Assembly (NCBI RefSeq): GCF_023284065.1
Contig: NZ_JAKIKP010000007.1
Span: 161,469 to 225,468, forward strand
Length of the DNA: 64,000 nucleotides
Source: Shewanella gaetbuli
GTDB taxonomy: Bacteria; Pseudomonadota; Gammaproteobacteria; Enterobacterales; Shewanellaceae
Direction: 5' to 3'
Shown here: in pieces, positions 35,896 to 47,229 of the stretch
How positions within the stretch are numbered: the first letter of the stretch is position 1
How the letters are laid out: each line of letters starts with the position of its first letter
Notes under the pieces: model-generated
What the model was told of the DNA's origin: nothing
Database searches by the model: none
The model's input: the letters and a program-made list of their open reading frames with translations, nothing else
Program-made: the position numbers and the translations under genes

Positions 35896-36963
35896 ATGAA
35901 ACAAAAAATTCTATTTATTGACCGCGACGGCACACTTGTTGAAGAACCCGCTATAGACAAGCAACTCGACAGCTTAGCCAAATTAGTGTTTGAACCTCAG
36001 GTGATTCCGGCATTATTAAAGCTGCAAAAAGCAGGTTTTAAACTGGTAATGGTAAGTAACCAAGACGGTTTAGGCACTCCTTCATTCCCTAAAGATGATT
36101 TTGACGCCCCGCATAATATGATGATGCAAATCTTCGAAAGCCAAGGGGTAAAATTTGACGATGTGGTAATTTGTCCGCACTTTGACGATGAAAACTGTAG
36201 CTGCCGTAAACCTAAATTAGGTTTGGTAAAAAGCTATTTAACTGAAGGTAGAGTCGACTTTACTGAATCAGCCGTTATTGGCGACCGCATTACCGATGTT
36301 GAACTAGCCAATGCTATGGGCATTAAAAGCTTTCAATACCAACGTGACAGCTTAAATTGGGACGATATTTGTGAAGCCATTTTAAGTAAAGGTCGCCAAG
36401 CCACTGTGGTACGCACAACCAAAGAAACCGACATTAAAGTTACCATTGATTTAGACAACCAAGCGAAAGGTGACATTAACACCGGCATCGGCTTTTTTGA
36501 CCACATGCTTGACCAAATTCAAACCCACGGCAACTTTAAAATGGATGTACATGTTGATGGTGATTTAGAAATTGATGATCACCACAGCGTAGAAGATACG
36601 GCACTGGCCATTGGTGATGCTATTCGCCAAGCATTAGGTGACAAACGCGGCATTGCTCGCTTTGGTTTTAGCCTGCCAATGGATGAAGCCAATGGTCAAT
36701 GTTTAATGGATATTTCTGGTCGCCCATTTATCAAATTTGACGCTAATTTTGAGCGTGAAATGGTAGGAGAAATGGCCACCGAAATGGTACCGCATTTCTT
36801 TAGATCATTTGCCGATGGACTTCGTTGTACCTTACATGTGAGTTCAGAAGGCGACAACGACCACCACAAAGTAGAGGCCTTATTTAAAGTATTAGGCAGA
36901 ACCCTACGCCAAGCGGTAAAAGTTGAAGGCGATATTTTACCTTCAAGCAAAGGTGTGCTGTAA
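35896..36963 (+). CDS. hisB: Bifunctional histidinol-phosphatase / imidazoleglycerol-phosphate dehydratase
   Basis: A 355-aa fusion, the normal gammaproteobacterial form. The N-terminal HAD phosphatase ([13 protein letters not shown]; zinc-binding cysteines in [14 protein letters not shown]; about 1-165) precedes the IGPD domain ([13 protein letters not shown] and [14 protein letters not shown], and the second DNDHHKVE metal-binding motif). ATG 35896 is chosen over TTG 35881 because AAGG precedes it and the length then matches the family. Confidence 0.97.
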   Translation: MKQKILFIDRDGTLVEEPAIDKQLDSLAKLVFEPQVIPALLKLQKAGFKLVMVSNQDGLGTPSFPKDDFDAPHNMMMQIFESQGVKFDDVVICPHFDDENCSCRKPKLGLVKSYLTEGRVDFTESAVIGDRITDVELANAMGIKSFQYQRDSLNWDDICEAILSKGRQATVVRTTKETDIKVTIDLDNQAKGDINTGIGFFDHMLDQIQTHGNFKMDVHVDGDLEIDDHHSVEDTALAIGDAIRQALGDKRGIARFGFSLPMDEANGQCLMDISGRPFIKFDANFEREMVGEMATEMVPHFFRSFADGLRCTLHVSSEGDNDHHKVEALFKVLGRTLRQAVKVEGDILPSSKGVL

Positions 36964-37009
36964 CAACCTATTTTAATTGCTGATATTAAAGCTATTTTGA
37001 GGAAATATT

Positions 37010-37663
37010 GTGAGTAATGATTCAAACTCAGTATCACCTAGCTCAAGTGACCTAACGGTTATTATTGATACCGGCTGTGCTAATTTAAACTCGGTAAAAT
37101 TTGCATTCGAGCGTTTAAATGCCAATGTGGTTATCACCGCAGACTTTGACGTAATAAGAAGCGCCGCTAGAGTTGTTTTACCGGGGGTAGGAACCGCTGG
37201 AGCAGCAATGGCTGGCTTGGTAGAAAAAGACCTTGTGAACCTTATTACCAGCTTAACCCAGCCAGTTATGGGCGTGTGTTTAGGCATGCAAATGCTTGCT
37301 TCACTTTCAAATGAATATGGCGGCCGCAGTAACCAGGCAATTGAATGTTTAAATTTAGTGCCTACTGAAATTGGCGACCTAGACAACAAAGGCCTACCCT
37401 TGCCCCATATGGGTTGGAATCAAATAACTGTTACCGACCACCCGCTATTTACTGGAATAGAAAACGGCAGTTATGTGTACTTTGTTCATAGCTACCGCGC
37501 CCCCTTAAGCGATTACACCTTAGCCAGTTGTGAATACGGCGAAACCTTTAGTGCGGCTATTGGTAAAGGCAACTTTTTTGGGGTGCAATTTCACCCAGAA
37601 AAAAGTGCCAGCGTTGGTGCAAAAATATTACAAAACTTTTTAAATATGGGGAAAGCCCAATGA
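37010..37663 (+). CDS. hisH: Imidazole glycerol phosphate synthase, glutaminase subunit
   Basis: A 217-aa class I glutamine amidotransferase that supplies ammonia to HisF. The nucleophile is in [11 protein letters not shown] and the His/Glu pair in VQFHPEKS. The oxyanion-strand segment [13 protein letters not shown] is present. It starts at GTG 37010 behind TTGAGGA. The first 15 or so residues ([13 protein letters not shown]) are a hydrophilic extension before the conserved beta strand. Its stop overlaps hisA by 4 bp. Confidence 0.96.
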   Translation: MSNDSNSVSPSSSDLTVIIDTGCANLNSVKFAFERLNANVVITADFDVIRSAARVVLPGVGTAGAAMAGLVEKDLVNLITSLTQPVMGVCLGMQMLASLSNEYGGRSNQAIECLNLVPTEIGDLDNKGLPLPHMGWNQITVTDHPLFTGIENGSYVYFVHSYRAPLSDYTLASCEYGETFSAAIGKGNFFGVQFHPEKSASVGAKILQNFLNMGKAQ

Positions 37664-38397
37664 TTATTCCAGCAATTGATTTAATTGATGGCCAAGTTGT
37701 TCGTTTATATCAAGGCGATTATCAACAACAAACCACCTTTGATTTAAGCCCGTTGGCTCAGCTTCAATCTTATCAAGCACAAGGTGCTAAACTGCTTCAT
37801 ATTGTTGACTTAACCGGCGCAAAAGACCCAGAGAAACGTCAAATTAAATTAATTGGCGAACTAGTGGCAGGCCTAGAAACTGATATTCAAGTGGGCGGTG
37901 GTATTCGCAGCGAGCAACAAGTAAAAGAGTTACTCGACTTAGGAGTCAAACGCGTCGTTATTGGCTCGTTGGCGGTTAAAGAACCTGAACTGGTTAAAAG
38001 CTGGTTTGTGAAATACGGTAGTGACGCCATTTGTTTAGCCTTAGATGTGAACATTAACTCCGCAGGCGAGAAAATTGTGGCTGTATCGGGCTGGCAAACA
38101 GGCGGTGGTAAGTCTTTAGAGTCACTGGTTGCCGAGTTTGAAACGGTAGGCTTGCAACATGCGTTGGTAACAGATATTAGCCGTGACGGCACATTACAAG
38201 GCGCTAACACTGAGTTATACACCGAACTAGCCACCCAATACCCAAATATCAATTGGCAAGCCTCTGGTGGTATTGCCACATTAGACGATGTTGCCGCGGT
38301 TAGAGACAGTAAAGCTGGCGGTATCATTATTGGTAAAGCCCTATTAATTAATAACTTCACTGTTGAGGAGGCAATTACATGCTGGCCAAACGCATAG
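37660..38397 (+). CDS. hisA: ProFAR isomerase
   Basis: A 245-aa TIM-barrel isomerase converting ProFAR to PRFAR. Barrel motifs: [20 protein letters not shown] (catalytic Asp), the phosphate-binding IQVGGGIRS, the second catalytic Asp in [11 protein letters not shown] and [12 protein letters not shown]. It overlaps hisH (4 bp) and hisF (19 bp), indicating tight translational coupling. Confidence 0.97.
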   Translation: MIIPAIDLIDGQVVRLYQGDYQQQTTFDLSPLAQLQSYQAQGAKLLHIVDLTGAKDPEKRQIKLIGELVAGLETDIQVGGGIRSEQQVKELLDLGVKRVVIGSLAVKEPELVKSWFVKYGSDAICLALDVNINSAGEKIVAVSGWQTGGGKSLESLVAEFETVGLQHALVTDISRDGTLQGANTELYTELATQYPNINWQASGGIATLDDVAAVRDSKAGGIIIGKALLINNFTVEEAITCWPNA

Positions 38398-39152
38398 TCC
38401 CTTGTCTTGACGTTCGTGAAGGTAAAGTCGTTAAAGGGGTTCAGTTTAGAGACCATGAAATTGTAGGTGACATTGTTCCTCTAGCGGCACGATATGCCCA
38501 AGAAGGGGCAGACGAGCTGGTGTTTTATGATATTACCGCCAGCGCCCACGATCGAGTGATTGATAAGTCATGGGTAAGCCGAGTAGCTGAGCAAATTGAT
38601 ATTCCCTTTTGCGTTGCCGGTGGAATTAAAACCATTGAACAAGCACGTGAAAAGCTTGCTTTTGGTGCCGACAAAATATCAATTAACTCCCCTGCACTGA
38701 CCGACCCAAGTTTAATTACTCGTTTACAAGATGAGTTTGGTCGCCAATGTGTAGTAATTGGAATTGATTCATTTTATGACTCTGAATCAAACAGCTATAA
38801 AGTTAAGCAATTCACTGGTGACGAAGCCGCCACTAAAGACACCCAATGGTTTACTCAAGATTGGGTTGAAGAAGTGCAAAAGCGCGGTTGTGGTGAGATT
38901 GTACTAAACGTAATGAATCAAGACGGCGTTCGTGGTGGTTATGACATAGAACAGCTCAGCATGGTTCGCAGTATTTGTGATGTGCCATTAATTGCTTCAG
39001 GCGGCGCAGGCACCATGGAGCATTTTAAAACCGTATTCGAACAAGCTAAAGTGGATGCCGCATTAGCCGCAAGTGTATTCCACAAGGGCATTATTGATAT
39101 TGGCGAATTAAAGCAATATCTTCATACGCAAAACATTGCCATTCGACGCTAA
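38379..39152 (+). CDS. hisF: Imidazole glycerol phosphate synthase, cyclase subunit
   Basis: A 257-aa TIM barrel that closes the imidazole ring with ammonia from HisH. Motifs: [19 protein letters not shown] (catalytic Asp), [33 protein letters not shown] (second Asp) and [13 protein letters not shown]. It is homologous to the preceding hisA. Its first codons lie inside hisA. Confidence 0.97.
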   Translation: MLAKRIVPCLDVREGKVVKGVQFRDHEIVGDIVPLAARYAQEGADELVFYDITASAHDRVIDKSWVSRVAEQIDIPFCVAGGIKTIEQAREKLAFGADKISINSPALTDPSLITRLQDEFGRQCVVIGIDSFYDSESNSYKVKQFTGDEAATKDTQWFTQDWVEEVQKRGCGEIVLNVMNQDGVRGGYDIEQLSMVRSICDVPLIASGGAGTMEHFKTVFEQAKVDAALAASVFHKGIIDIGELKQYLHTQNIAIRR

Positions 39153-39176
39153 CTAATTAGCCAATAAGAGTTATTT

Positions 39177-39800
39177 ATGACACAGAATATGATTGATACC
39201 GCCAGCATTGATTGGCAAAAACAAGATGGGTTAATTCCCGCAGTAGTGCAAAACCACTTAACAGGCAAAGTGCTGATGCTGGGATACATGAATCAAGCAG
39301 CATTAGATAAAACATTAGCCACTAAAATGGTAACCTTTTATAGCCGTTCAAAACAGCGTTTATGGACTAAAGGTGAAAGCTCAGGCAACACCCTTGAGTT
39401 AATCGCTATTGATAAAGACTGCGATAACGACAGCTTACTGGTTCAAGTGATACCAAATGGCCCAACATGCCACACCGGCACCGAAAGCTGCTGGCCAGAC
39501 GGTAACGCACACTCATTTATTGATAACTTAACCAATGTGATTATTTCACGCAAAGGCCAAAGTGCAGACTCAAGTTACACTGCATCATTGTTTGAACGTG
39601 GAACCAAACGCATTGCACAAAAAGTAGGTGAAGAAGGCTTAGAAACAGCATTAGCCGCCGCAACAAATGACAAAGAAGAGCTAATCAATGAAGCCTCTGA
39701 CTTAATGTACCACTTGATTGTATTGCTAGAAGACCAAGGCTTATCAATGGCAGAAGTAAATAAAAATCTGTTAGATAGACACAGCAAAGCGAAAAAGTAG
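39177..39800 (+). CDS. hisI: Phosphoribosyl-AMP cyclohydrolase / phosphoribosyl-ATP diphosphatase
   Basis: A 207-aa fused HisI-HisE protein. The cyclohydrolase domain (about 1-115) has [32 protein letters not shown] and the metal-binding cysteines in CDNDSLLV and CHTGTESCW. The MazG-like HisE domain (about 120-207) has [13 protein letters not shown] and [13 protein letters not shown]. It is the last gene of the his operon. The palindromic repeats begin only 18 bp after its stop. Confidence 0.97.
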   Translation: MTQNMIDTASIDWQKQDGLIPAVVQNHLTGKVLMLGYMNQAALDKTLATKMVTFYSRSKQRLWTKGESSGNTLELIAIDKDCDNDSLLVQVIPNGPTCHTGTESCWPDGNAHSFIDNLTNVIISRKGQSADSSYTASLFERGTKRIAQKVGEEGLETALAAATNDKEELINEASDLMYHLIVLLEDQGLSMAEVNKNLLDRHSKAKK

Positions 39801-39817
39801 ATATTAAAATCAAAAGC

Positions 39818-40515
39818 AGATTCCGGCTCAAAAGCGTAACCGGAATGACGTTTAATCACGTCATCCTCGAGATCTGTTATCGAGGATCTGCTTGTTGACC
39901 TAAGCCAAATCTAAACATTAAAAACTAGATTCCGGCCCAGAATGACATTTAATCACGTCATCCTCGAGATCTCTTATCGAGGATCTGCTTTTTGACCTAA
40001 GCTAATTCTAAACATTAAAAACTAGATTCCGGCCCAAAAGCGTTACCGGAATGACGGGTACTTGGGCGTTAGCTGAATGACGGTCAACACCGTCATCCTC
40101 GAAATCTCTTATCGAGGATCTGCTTGTTGACCAAACCTAATTTAAACAGATAAAACTAGATTCCGGCCCAAAAGCATTGCCGGAATGACGGGGTATGGGG
40201 CGTAAGACGAATGACGGGTACTTGGGCGTTAGCTGAATGACGGTCAACCCCGTCATCCTTGAGATACCCAGCACCGTCATCCTTGAGATACCTAGCACCG
40301 TCATCCTCGAGATCTCTTATCGAGGATCTGCTTTTTGACCTAAGCCAAATCTAAACATTAAAAACTAGATTCCGGCCCAAAAGCATTGCCGGAATGACGG
40401 GGTATGGGGCGTAAGACGAATGACGGGTACTTGGGCGTTAGCTGAATGACGGTCAACACCGTCATCCTCGAGATACCCAGCACCGTCATCCTCGAGATCT
40501 CTCATCGAGGATCTG
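39818..40515. repeat. Array of five paired palindromic repeats (REPIN-like)
   Basis: Five units, each with half A (AGATTCCGGCCCAAAAGC to CCGGAATGACG, TTCCGG/CCGGAA stem) and half B (CGTCATCCTCGAGATC to TCGAGGATCTG, CCTCGA/TCGAGG stem). Positions of A/B: 39818/39859, 39927/39956 (A truncated), 40024/40091, 40158/40299 and 40367/40484. The reverse complement of A begins CGTCATTCCGG and ends GGAATCT, so A and B are inverted relatives. A recurring spacer (CTAAACATTAAAAACT) joins units. Extra partial CCGTCATCC(T)CGAGATACC copies occur. The first B hairpin may also end the his transcript. Confidence 0.9.
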
Positions 40516-40521
40516 CTTTTT

Positions 40522-40812
40522 TCAAATTAGGCTGGTATATAAATCCAGCCAGTTTGGATTATTTTTCTCAATCAATTTTATCTTCCAATCTCTTCGCCAC
40601 CCTTTCAACAGTTTCTCTCGAGTAATGGCATCATAAATATCATCATACATTTCGAAATAGACTAGGTTTTTAATATTATATTTTGAAGTAAAACCATCCG
40701 ACATCTTTGTTTTATGCTGATAAACCCTTTTAATTAGAGATGACGTAACGCCAATATAGAGCGTACCTTTAGGCTTGTTGGATAAGATATACACATATGA
40801 CTGCTGTTCCAT
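40522..40812 (-). CDS. Small GIY-YIG nuclease-domain protein embedded in repeats
   Basis: A 96-aa protein that is a single GIY-YIG domain: SYVYILSN, then GTLYIGVTS (the GIY and YIG strands), an arginine in LIKRVYQHK, the KNLVYFE strand and ITREKLLKGWRRDWK (conserved Glu, basic helix). ATG 40812 is preferred over earlier starts, which would run into repeat sequence. Its stop codon directly abuts the final T-run of one palindromic unit and another unit begins about 60 bp upstream of its start, so the gene sits inside the repeat array. Nuclease activity is expected from the fold; its role with the repeats is inference. Confidence 0.85.
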   Translation of the reverse strand: MEQQSYVYILSNKPKGTLYIGVTSSLIKRVYQHKTKMSDGFTSKYNIKNLVYFEMYDDIYDAITREKLLKGWRRDWKIKLIEKNNPNWLDLYTSLI

Positions 40813-40873
40813 AGCTAGTGATTCCATGTGAGATGGGGATATGAGTATATAGGATAATGAGTATTTAAAAACT

Positions 40874-41080
40874 AGATTCCGGCCCAAAAGCATTACCGGA
40901 ATAACATTTAATCACGTCATCCTCGAGAGCTCTTATCGAGGATCTGCTTTTTGACCAAACCTAATTTAAACAGATAAAACTAGATTCCGGCCCAAAAGCA
41001 TTGCCGGAATGACGGGTACTTGGGCATTGCCGGAATGACGTTTAATCACGTCATCCTCGAGATCTCTTATCGAGGTTCTG
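40874..41080. repeat. Two further paired palindromic repeats
   Basis: Units six and seven of the same family on the other side of the GIY-YIG gene: half A at 40874 and 40982, half B at 40915 and 41049. The last B copy ends GAGGTTCTG instead of GAGGATCTG, and a second partial A (GCATTGCCGGAATGACG) precedes it. They end 21 bp before the stop of the MscS gene. Confidence 0.9.
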
Positions 41081-41100
41081 CTTGTTGATGTATGAACAAG

Positions 41101-41964
41101 CTATTCACTGCGATTGATCGTTAAATTGCCATCTAAGTGAATATCCCGTTGAGGGTAAGCGATGCAAATATCATGTTGGTTAAACAGCTCATAAATTCTA
41201 AAGCGCATTTCACTACGACGACGTCGGAGGTCGGTTTCTGATACGGCGTTAATCCAAAAAATCATGTCGAAAATTAACGCATTGTCGCCAAAATCTTCAA
41301 ACATGACTAAAGGCTTAGGGCTTGCGAGTATGTCGTCACGTTCTTCAATTACTTGGAATAACAGTTTCTGAACCAATACCACATCAGAGCCATACGCAAC
41401 GCCAACTCGTACAAATGTGCGTGCATTTTTATCTATTAAGGTCCAGTTGGTGACGGTGTTTTCTAGTAATTGACTGTTAGGGACTAACATATGCACACCG
41501 TCGTTTCGTCGTATTAAGGTCGAGCGCGTGTTGATGCATTCAACGACGCCTCTGGCATCGCCTACTTCTAAAAAGTCACCTATGCGTATTGGGCGCTCCC
41601 ACATTAATATCCAGCCGGAGATGAAGTTATTAATGATGTTTTGCGCACCAAAACCCACACCAATGGCGATGGCTCCTGAGACAAATGCAAATGCGGTGAG
41701 TGGTATATTTAAAATATCCATGCTGGTAATGACTAACACCGCTATAGTCAGCACTAAATACACTCTTGAAAACAAATGAACCGCGTCGGCACTCACATTA
41801 CGTTTTCGCAATGCATTGACAATTAACTTGCCAATACGATTAACGACAAACCACGCTAGAAATATGTACAGCGGTACCTGAATAATCTGTAATAGCGTTA
41901 TCGGCCTATCATCATAGGTATAAACCACGAACGATAATGCTTCTAATAACTCATTAAAATCCAT
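41101..41964 (-). CDS. Small-conductance mechanosensitive channel (MscS family)
   Basis: A 287-aa inner-membrane channel. Three transmembrane helices (about 25-43, 68-85, 90-112) are followed by the pore-lining helix and beta domain with GFGAQNIINNFISGWILMWE, then PIRIGDFLEVG and VPNSQLLENTVTNWT. These are the MscS core motifs. It would open on membrane tension during hypo-osmotic shock. It is a single gene, 49 bp from the acyltransferase gene upstream on the same strand, and possibly cotranscribed with it. Confidence 0.92.
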   Translation of the reverse strand: MDFNELLEALSFVVYTYDDRPITLLQIIQVPLYIFLAWFVVNRIGKLIVNALRKRNVSADAVHLFSRVYLVLTIAVLVITSMDILNIPLTAFAFVSGAIAIGVGFGAQNIINNFISGWILMWERPIRIGDFLEVGDARGVVECINTRSTLIRRNDGVHMLVPNSQLLENTVTNWTLIDKNARTFVRVGVAYGSDVVLVQKLLFQVIEERDDILASPKPLVMFEDFGDNALIFDMIFWINAVSETDLRRRRSEMRFRIYELFNQHDICIAYPQRDIHLDGNLTINRSE

Positions 41965-42013
41965 AATAGCGCTCCTACTTTGTTATTATTTAAGCGTGCC
42001 GGTACTTGTGTGA

Positions 42014-42949
42014 TTAGTATATTGGCGGCTCACCTTCTGGGCGGGTTTTTAATATTTTTAAAAACCACATATATTGCTCAGGATAAGCTTTTATGACTTG
42101 TTCAACAATTTGATTTAATACTAAGGATTCGTCTTCTTTACTTACCATATTGTCAGCGGCTAATGGCGGTAATATCGTTGTTTTGAATACCCTAGCCTGT
42201 TTATCATAACCAATTTTAACTGGCAAAACCTTAGCATTACCGACTTTGGCTAAGCGCCCTACCACTGGTAGTGTGGCTTTGGTTGTGGCAAAAAACGGTG
42301 CAAATACACTTTGTTCTGGGCCAAGATCTTCGTCGGGTAAGTAGAAGAAACTATTATCTTGTTTCAATTCACTGATCAACGCCCGTATTCCCGCTTCTCG
42401 CATGTAAACTCGACCACCTTGGCTACTTCTTATTCGGTTACTAAACCAGTTGAACAGCTCGTTTCTGTGGGCTTTAACCATGGTGACCATCGGCAGTTCG
42501 AGGTTAACGCGAATCCCCGCGTATTCAATTGGCCATACATGAGGCATGATAAAAATAATGGGGTGTTTGTCTGCTCTAGCTTGTTGAATATGTTCTAGGC
42601 CTTCTAGCTGTACTCGACGTTTGATATGCGCATTTGAGCGAAACAATAGTTCAGCTTGTGAAAATAACACTAATATAAATGACTCTACATTTTCACTAAT
42701 TAGCGCATCAACTTCATTGGGTGTTAATGCCGGAAAACATTGTTGAATATTGATTTTTGCCACTGATATTGGCTTTTTAGCAATAATTAACACTAATTTC
42801 GCCAATACTCGTGTTATTGGATCACGTATAAACGACGGCATTAAACCAAATATAAATAAGATGAAGATGGCTATCCATGTACCCCATAACCGCGGATGTA
42901 ATAAGCCAATATAAAAGCTGGGGTCATAATGTTTTTGTTTACGTGCCAA
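42014..42949 (-). CDS. lpxM: Lipid A late acyltransferase (LpxM/MsbB type)
   Basis: A 311-aa inner-membrane acyltransferase of the LpxL/LpxM family. One N-terminal transmembrane helix (about 20-40) precedes the catalytic H-x4-acid motif HVWPIE at about residue 136. Strong LpxM-type segments follow: YLPDEDLGPEQSVFAPFFAT, TKATLPVVGRLAKV and the C-terminal EQYMWFLKILKTRPEGE. These resemble the E. coli LpxM tail more than LpxL, so it probably adds the secondary myristoyl-type chain to lipid A. Confidence 0.88.
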   Translation of the reverse strand: MARKQKHYDPSFYIGLLHPRLWGTWIAIFILFIFGLMPSFIRDPITRVLAKLVLIIAKKPISVAKINIQQCFPALTPNEVDALISENVESFILVLFSQAELLFRSNAHIKRRVQLEGLEHIQQARADKHPIIFIMPHVWPIEYAGIRVNLELPMVTMVKAHRNELFNWFSNRIRSSQGGRVYMREAGIRALISELKQDNSFFYLPDEDLGPEQSVFAPFFATTKATLPVVGRLAKVGNAKVLPVKIGYDKQARVFKTTILPPLAADNMVSKEDESLVLNQIVEQVIKAYPEQYMWFLKILKTRPEGEPPIY

Positions 42950-43012
42950 AAGATAAACCTCATAAAAAAATTGCGGCAGAATAATAACACTTGATTTTTA
43001 TTCAGCAAATAT

Positions 43013-43045
43013 AAAAAGAGCCACTCTATTAAGAGTAGCTCTTTT
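43013..43045 (-). terminator. Terminator after ihfA
   Basis: AAAAGAGC-C-ACTCT-ATTA-AGAGT-A-GCTCTTTT forms a stem with one mismatch. On the minus strand it ends in a T-run (CTCTTTTTATA), 44 bp downstream of the ihfA stop. Confidence 0.8.
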
Positions 43046-43088
43046 AAAAACCTTGAATAAACAGATAAGCTTATTTCAACAAGCGATA

Positions 43089-43388
43089 TTACTTCTTACC
43101 AGCGTTAGCGGCTTCTACTCGTGCTTTTAACTTCTGTCCAGGACGAAAAGTTACTACACGGCGAGCAGAAATTGGAATATCTTCACCTGTTTTTGGATTC
43201 CTTCCAGGTCTTTGATTCTTATCCCTAAGGTCAAAGTTGCCGAAACCAGATAACTTGACCTGCTCACCATTTTCGAGTGCTTCGCGAATTTCTTCAAAAA
43301 AAGACTCAACCATCTCTTTTGCTACACGCTTATTTAAACCTAGTGTTTCAAATAGATGTTCTGCCATTTCGGCTTTGGTAAGTGCCAT
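43089..43388 (-). CDS. ihfA: Integration host factor alpha subunit
   Basis: A 99-aa HU/IHF-family DNA-bending protein. It has [17 protein letters not shown] at the start, then the beta-arm with [20 protein letters not shown], the IHF-alpha form including the conserved Pro that intercalates into DNA. It pairs with IHF-beta encoded elsewhere. It lies 3 bp after pheT in the conserved pheST-ihfA operon. Confidence 0.97.
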   Translation of the reverse strand: MALTKAEMAEHLFETLGLNKRVAKEMVESFFEEIREALENGEQVKLSGFGNFDLRDKNQRPGRNPKTGEDIPISARRVVTFRPGQKLKARVEAANAGKK

Positions 43389-43391
43389 ACT

Positions 43392-45779
43392 TTAATCCCT
43401 CAACGATGCGTTGAACTCGGTCTTAAGAGCAGATACTACTGCATCAATCGTTGCGGTAATGTCTTTTTCTTCAAGTGTACGAGTAGTGTCTTGTAACGTA
43501 AGTGCGATTGCGAGGCTCTTTTTGCCTGCTTCTACACCTTTACCCTGGTATACATCGAACAAGTTTAAGCCAACCAACTGATTTTCGCCAACTTTTTTTA
43601 TCAAACTTATAACATCTGTTGCAGAAACCTGTTCATCTACAACAACAGCGATATCACGTCGATTAGCTGGAAACTTAGATACTGCTTGGGCTAGCGGCAA
43701 ACTGGCATGTAATAATGCGTCCAGTTCTAACTCAAAAACAATTGTTTTACCATTGAGACCAAAAGGCTTCTCCAAACTAGGATGTACTGCCCCAATATGG
43801 CCAATGACTCGATTATTTCTCAATATTTCAGCACATTGTCCTGGATGAAGCGCAGGATGTGTTGCTTCTTTAAAACTAAATTCTGAAGCGGCAACTGTCA
43901 AGCCGATAATTGCTTCTAAATCACCTTTTAAATCAAAGAAGTCAACCGTTTTCGACTCCATTGACCAGTGTTCATCGTTCTGTAAACCCGAAATAACCGC
44001 ACCAATCATGGGTTGCTGGCGTACACCGGCATCGGCATTTTCGTCTGGAATAAAACGTAAACCGGTTTCAAATAAACGCACACGATTTTGCTGACGACTT
44101 TGGTTATGTCCCACGGCGGCAAGTAATCCAGTAAACATTGATAGTCTCATTGACGACATTTCAACAGAAATTGGATTAGGAAGAATCATTGACGCTTGCT
44201 CTGGATGAACCAGTGCTTGTAATTTTGGATCAACAAAGCTGTAAGTAATCGCTTCTTGGAAACCTCTGGCGACTAAGGTGTCACGAACGCGCTTGAGCGG
44301 AATATTTGATTCTTTATGATCAGACATACTTAACGCTGCTTGCGGAGCAATATTAGGAATATTGTTATAACCGTAAATTCGCGCAACTTCTTCGATTAAA
44401 TCTTCTTCAATCGCCATATCAAAACGATAGGTGGCCGTTGTTACGGCCCAAGAATCAGCATTCACTTCTACGGTAAAACCTAGGCGTTCTAGAATTTCAA
44501 CTACGTCAGCATCAGGAATTGGATGGCCAAGTGTTTTATCTAACTTGCTACGACGTAGGGTAATTTTAGCTGGCTTAGGTAAAAACTCTTGAGCAACAGC
44601 TTCAACTACTTGTCCTGCTTCACCACCACAAATATCTAATACTAGTCGTGTAGCACGGTCGATAACTTTATGCTGTAACTCTGGGTCAACACCACGCTCA
44701 AAACGATGTGATGAGTCTGTGTGAAGCCCTAAACGACGAGACTTACCCATGATCGCTAGCGGGGCAAAAAATGCGCACTCTAGTAGAATATCTTGAGTGT
44801 TTTCAGTAACACCAGTAGCTTCACCACCAAATACACCGGCTAATGCCACGGCTTTTTGGTCATCTGCAATGACTAAGGTGTCATCTGGCACGGTCACTTC
44901 ATTACCATCTAATAAAGTTAGCTTTTCTTTACCGTCTGCTAAGCGAACGGTAATACCACCATTTAGCGTGTTTAAATCAAACGCATGCATTGGTTGACCA
45001 AATTCAATCAATACATAATTAGTAATATCAACAATGGGGTCAATTGAGCGAATACCGCTACGACGCAATTTTTCTTGCATCCATAACGGAGTGGCCGCTT
45101 TTACATTAATGTTTTTAACCACACGACCTAGGTAACGTGGGCAGCTTGCTTTATCAACTACGTTGATGCTGATTGGCGCATCAATGGTAGGGGCAACTGC
45201 TTGCCAGCTTGGCTCAGTAACGGCTTCACGGTTTAGTACGCCAACTTCACGTGCTAAGCCCGCCATGCCTAAACAATCGGCACGGTTTGCGGTTAAGTCT
45301 ACGTCAATTACGGCATCTTCAAGATCAAGATATTCACGAACATTGGTGCCTACTGGTGCGTCAGTTGGTAACTCGATAATGCCATCACTTTCGATATCAA
45401 TACCTAGTTCGCTGTATGAACACAACATGCCAAATGATGGCTGACCACGTAGTTTGGCCTTCTTGATTTTGAAGTCACCAGGTAGCACTGCACCAACCAT
45501 TGCCACAGCAACTTTCAGCCCTAAACGGCAGTTAGGTGCACCACAAACGATGTCGATTAGCTCTTCTTCACCCACATTAATTTTGGTGACACGTAATTTG
45601 TCTGCATCTGGGTGCTGACCACACTCAACTACTTCACCGATGATTACACCGCTGAAATCAGCCGCAACAGGGTCGACACCGTCAACCTCTAAACCAGCCA
45701 TAGTAATTTGGTGAGATAATTCTTCACGACTTACTGATGGGTTTACCCATTCACGAAGCCAAGATTCACTGAATTTCAT
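43392..45779 (-). CDS. pheT: Phenylalanyl-tRNA synthetase beta chain
   Basis: A 795-aa large subunit. An N-terminal EMAP-II-like tRNA-binding domain (about 40-150; [20 protein letters not shown]), a B3/B4 editing domain (about 210-370), B5, a catalytic-like module, then the C-terminal anticodon-binding FDX-ACB domain (about 700-795; [15 protein letters not shown]). It forms the alpha2-beta2 enzyme with PheS. Length is normal. Confidence 0.98.
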   Translation of the reverse strand: MKFSESWLREWVNPSVSREELSHQITMAGLEVDGVDPVAADFSGVIIGEVVECGQHPDADKLRVTKINVGEEELIDIVCGAPNCRLGLKVAVAMVGAVLPGDFKIKKAKLRGQPSFGMLCSYSELGIDIESDGIIELPTDAPVGTNVREYLDLEDAVIDVDLTANRADCLGMAGLAREVGVLNREAVTEPSWQAVAPTIDAPISINVVDKASCPRYLGRVVKNINVKAATPLWMQEKLRRSGIRSIDPIVDITNYVLIEFGQPMHAFDLNTLNGGITVRLADGKEKLTLLDGNEVTVPDDTLVIADDQKAVALAGVFGGEATGVTENTQDILLECAFFAPLAIMGKSRRLGLHTDSSHRFERGVDPELQHKVIDRATRLVLDICGGEAGQVVEAVAQEFLPKPAKITLRRSKLDKTLGHPIPDADVVEILERLGFTVEVNADSWAVTTATYRFDMAIEEDLIEEVARIYGYNNIPNIAPQAALSMSDHKESNIPLKRVRDTLVARGFQEAITYSFVDPKLQALVHPEQASMILPNPISVEMSSMRLSMFTGLLAAVGHNQSRQQNRVRLFETGLRFIPDENADAGVRQQPMIGAVISGLQNDEHWSMESKTVDFFDLKGDLEAIIGLTVAASEFSFKEATHPALHPGQCAEILRNNRVIGHIGAVHPSLEKPFGLNGKTIVFELELDALLHASLPLAQAVSKFPANRRDIAVVVDEQVSATDVISLIKKVGENQLVGLNLFDVYQGKGVEAGKKSLAIALTLQDTTRTLEEKDITATIDAVVSALKTEFNASLRD

Positions 45780-45794
45780 GTTACATTTGCTCCG

Positions 45795-46778
<984 letters not shown>

Positions 46779-47229
46779 TTATTCATCCACTGCATCTGGG
46801 CATTTTTAATGCTAATTATACTGTCTTAATTGACAGCATGACGACTTAACCACATATGAGTAAATCTCACTGGTTAAGGTCATTGGTTAAAATAAAAGAT
46901 TTAAATTTTACGTTAGCAGCCAGCTAATTACTAGGTTTTTAATAGGCTTTAGACGCTTTTTGTGGATTTTTATTAGTGATACAGGTGTTCTAGGTTTGTT
47001 TTAACCCGACTCACTATTAATAGATAAGTTTTGCTGACTAATAGCAGCTATAAAACCATAGGTTTTTAGGCAGTTTGTTACCCATCTACACTTTAAGCTC
47101 AAAATGCGAACAGTTAAATTACATTTTGACACTAATCGTTAAAGTTCACTCGCTAATTGTCGATAAACGATTATATTTATTTTACCTAAACTGTTTTTCA
47201 ACAAGCCCACATATTAAACAGAGGCAATA
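46779..47229. other. Divergent promoter region between pheS and the chemoreceptor gene
   Basis: About 450 bp without a supported gene on either strand. It must hold the leftward pheST-ihfA promoter and the rightward chemoreceptor promoter. I looked for a phe leader with clustered Phe codons and an attenuator on the minus strand and did not find one. Confidence 0.5.

Noticed and set aside
39818..41080. CRISPR array
   Set aside because: The repeats are paired palindromes with repeat-like, non-unique spacers of variable length, and no cas genes are present.
46779..47229. pheM-type leader and attenuator upstream of pheS
   Set aside because: No short frame with clustered Phe codons followed by a terminator hairpin was found on the minus strand.
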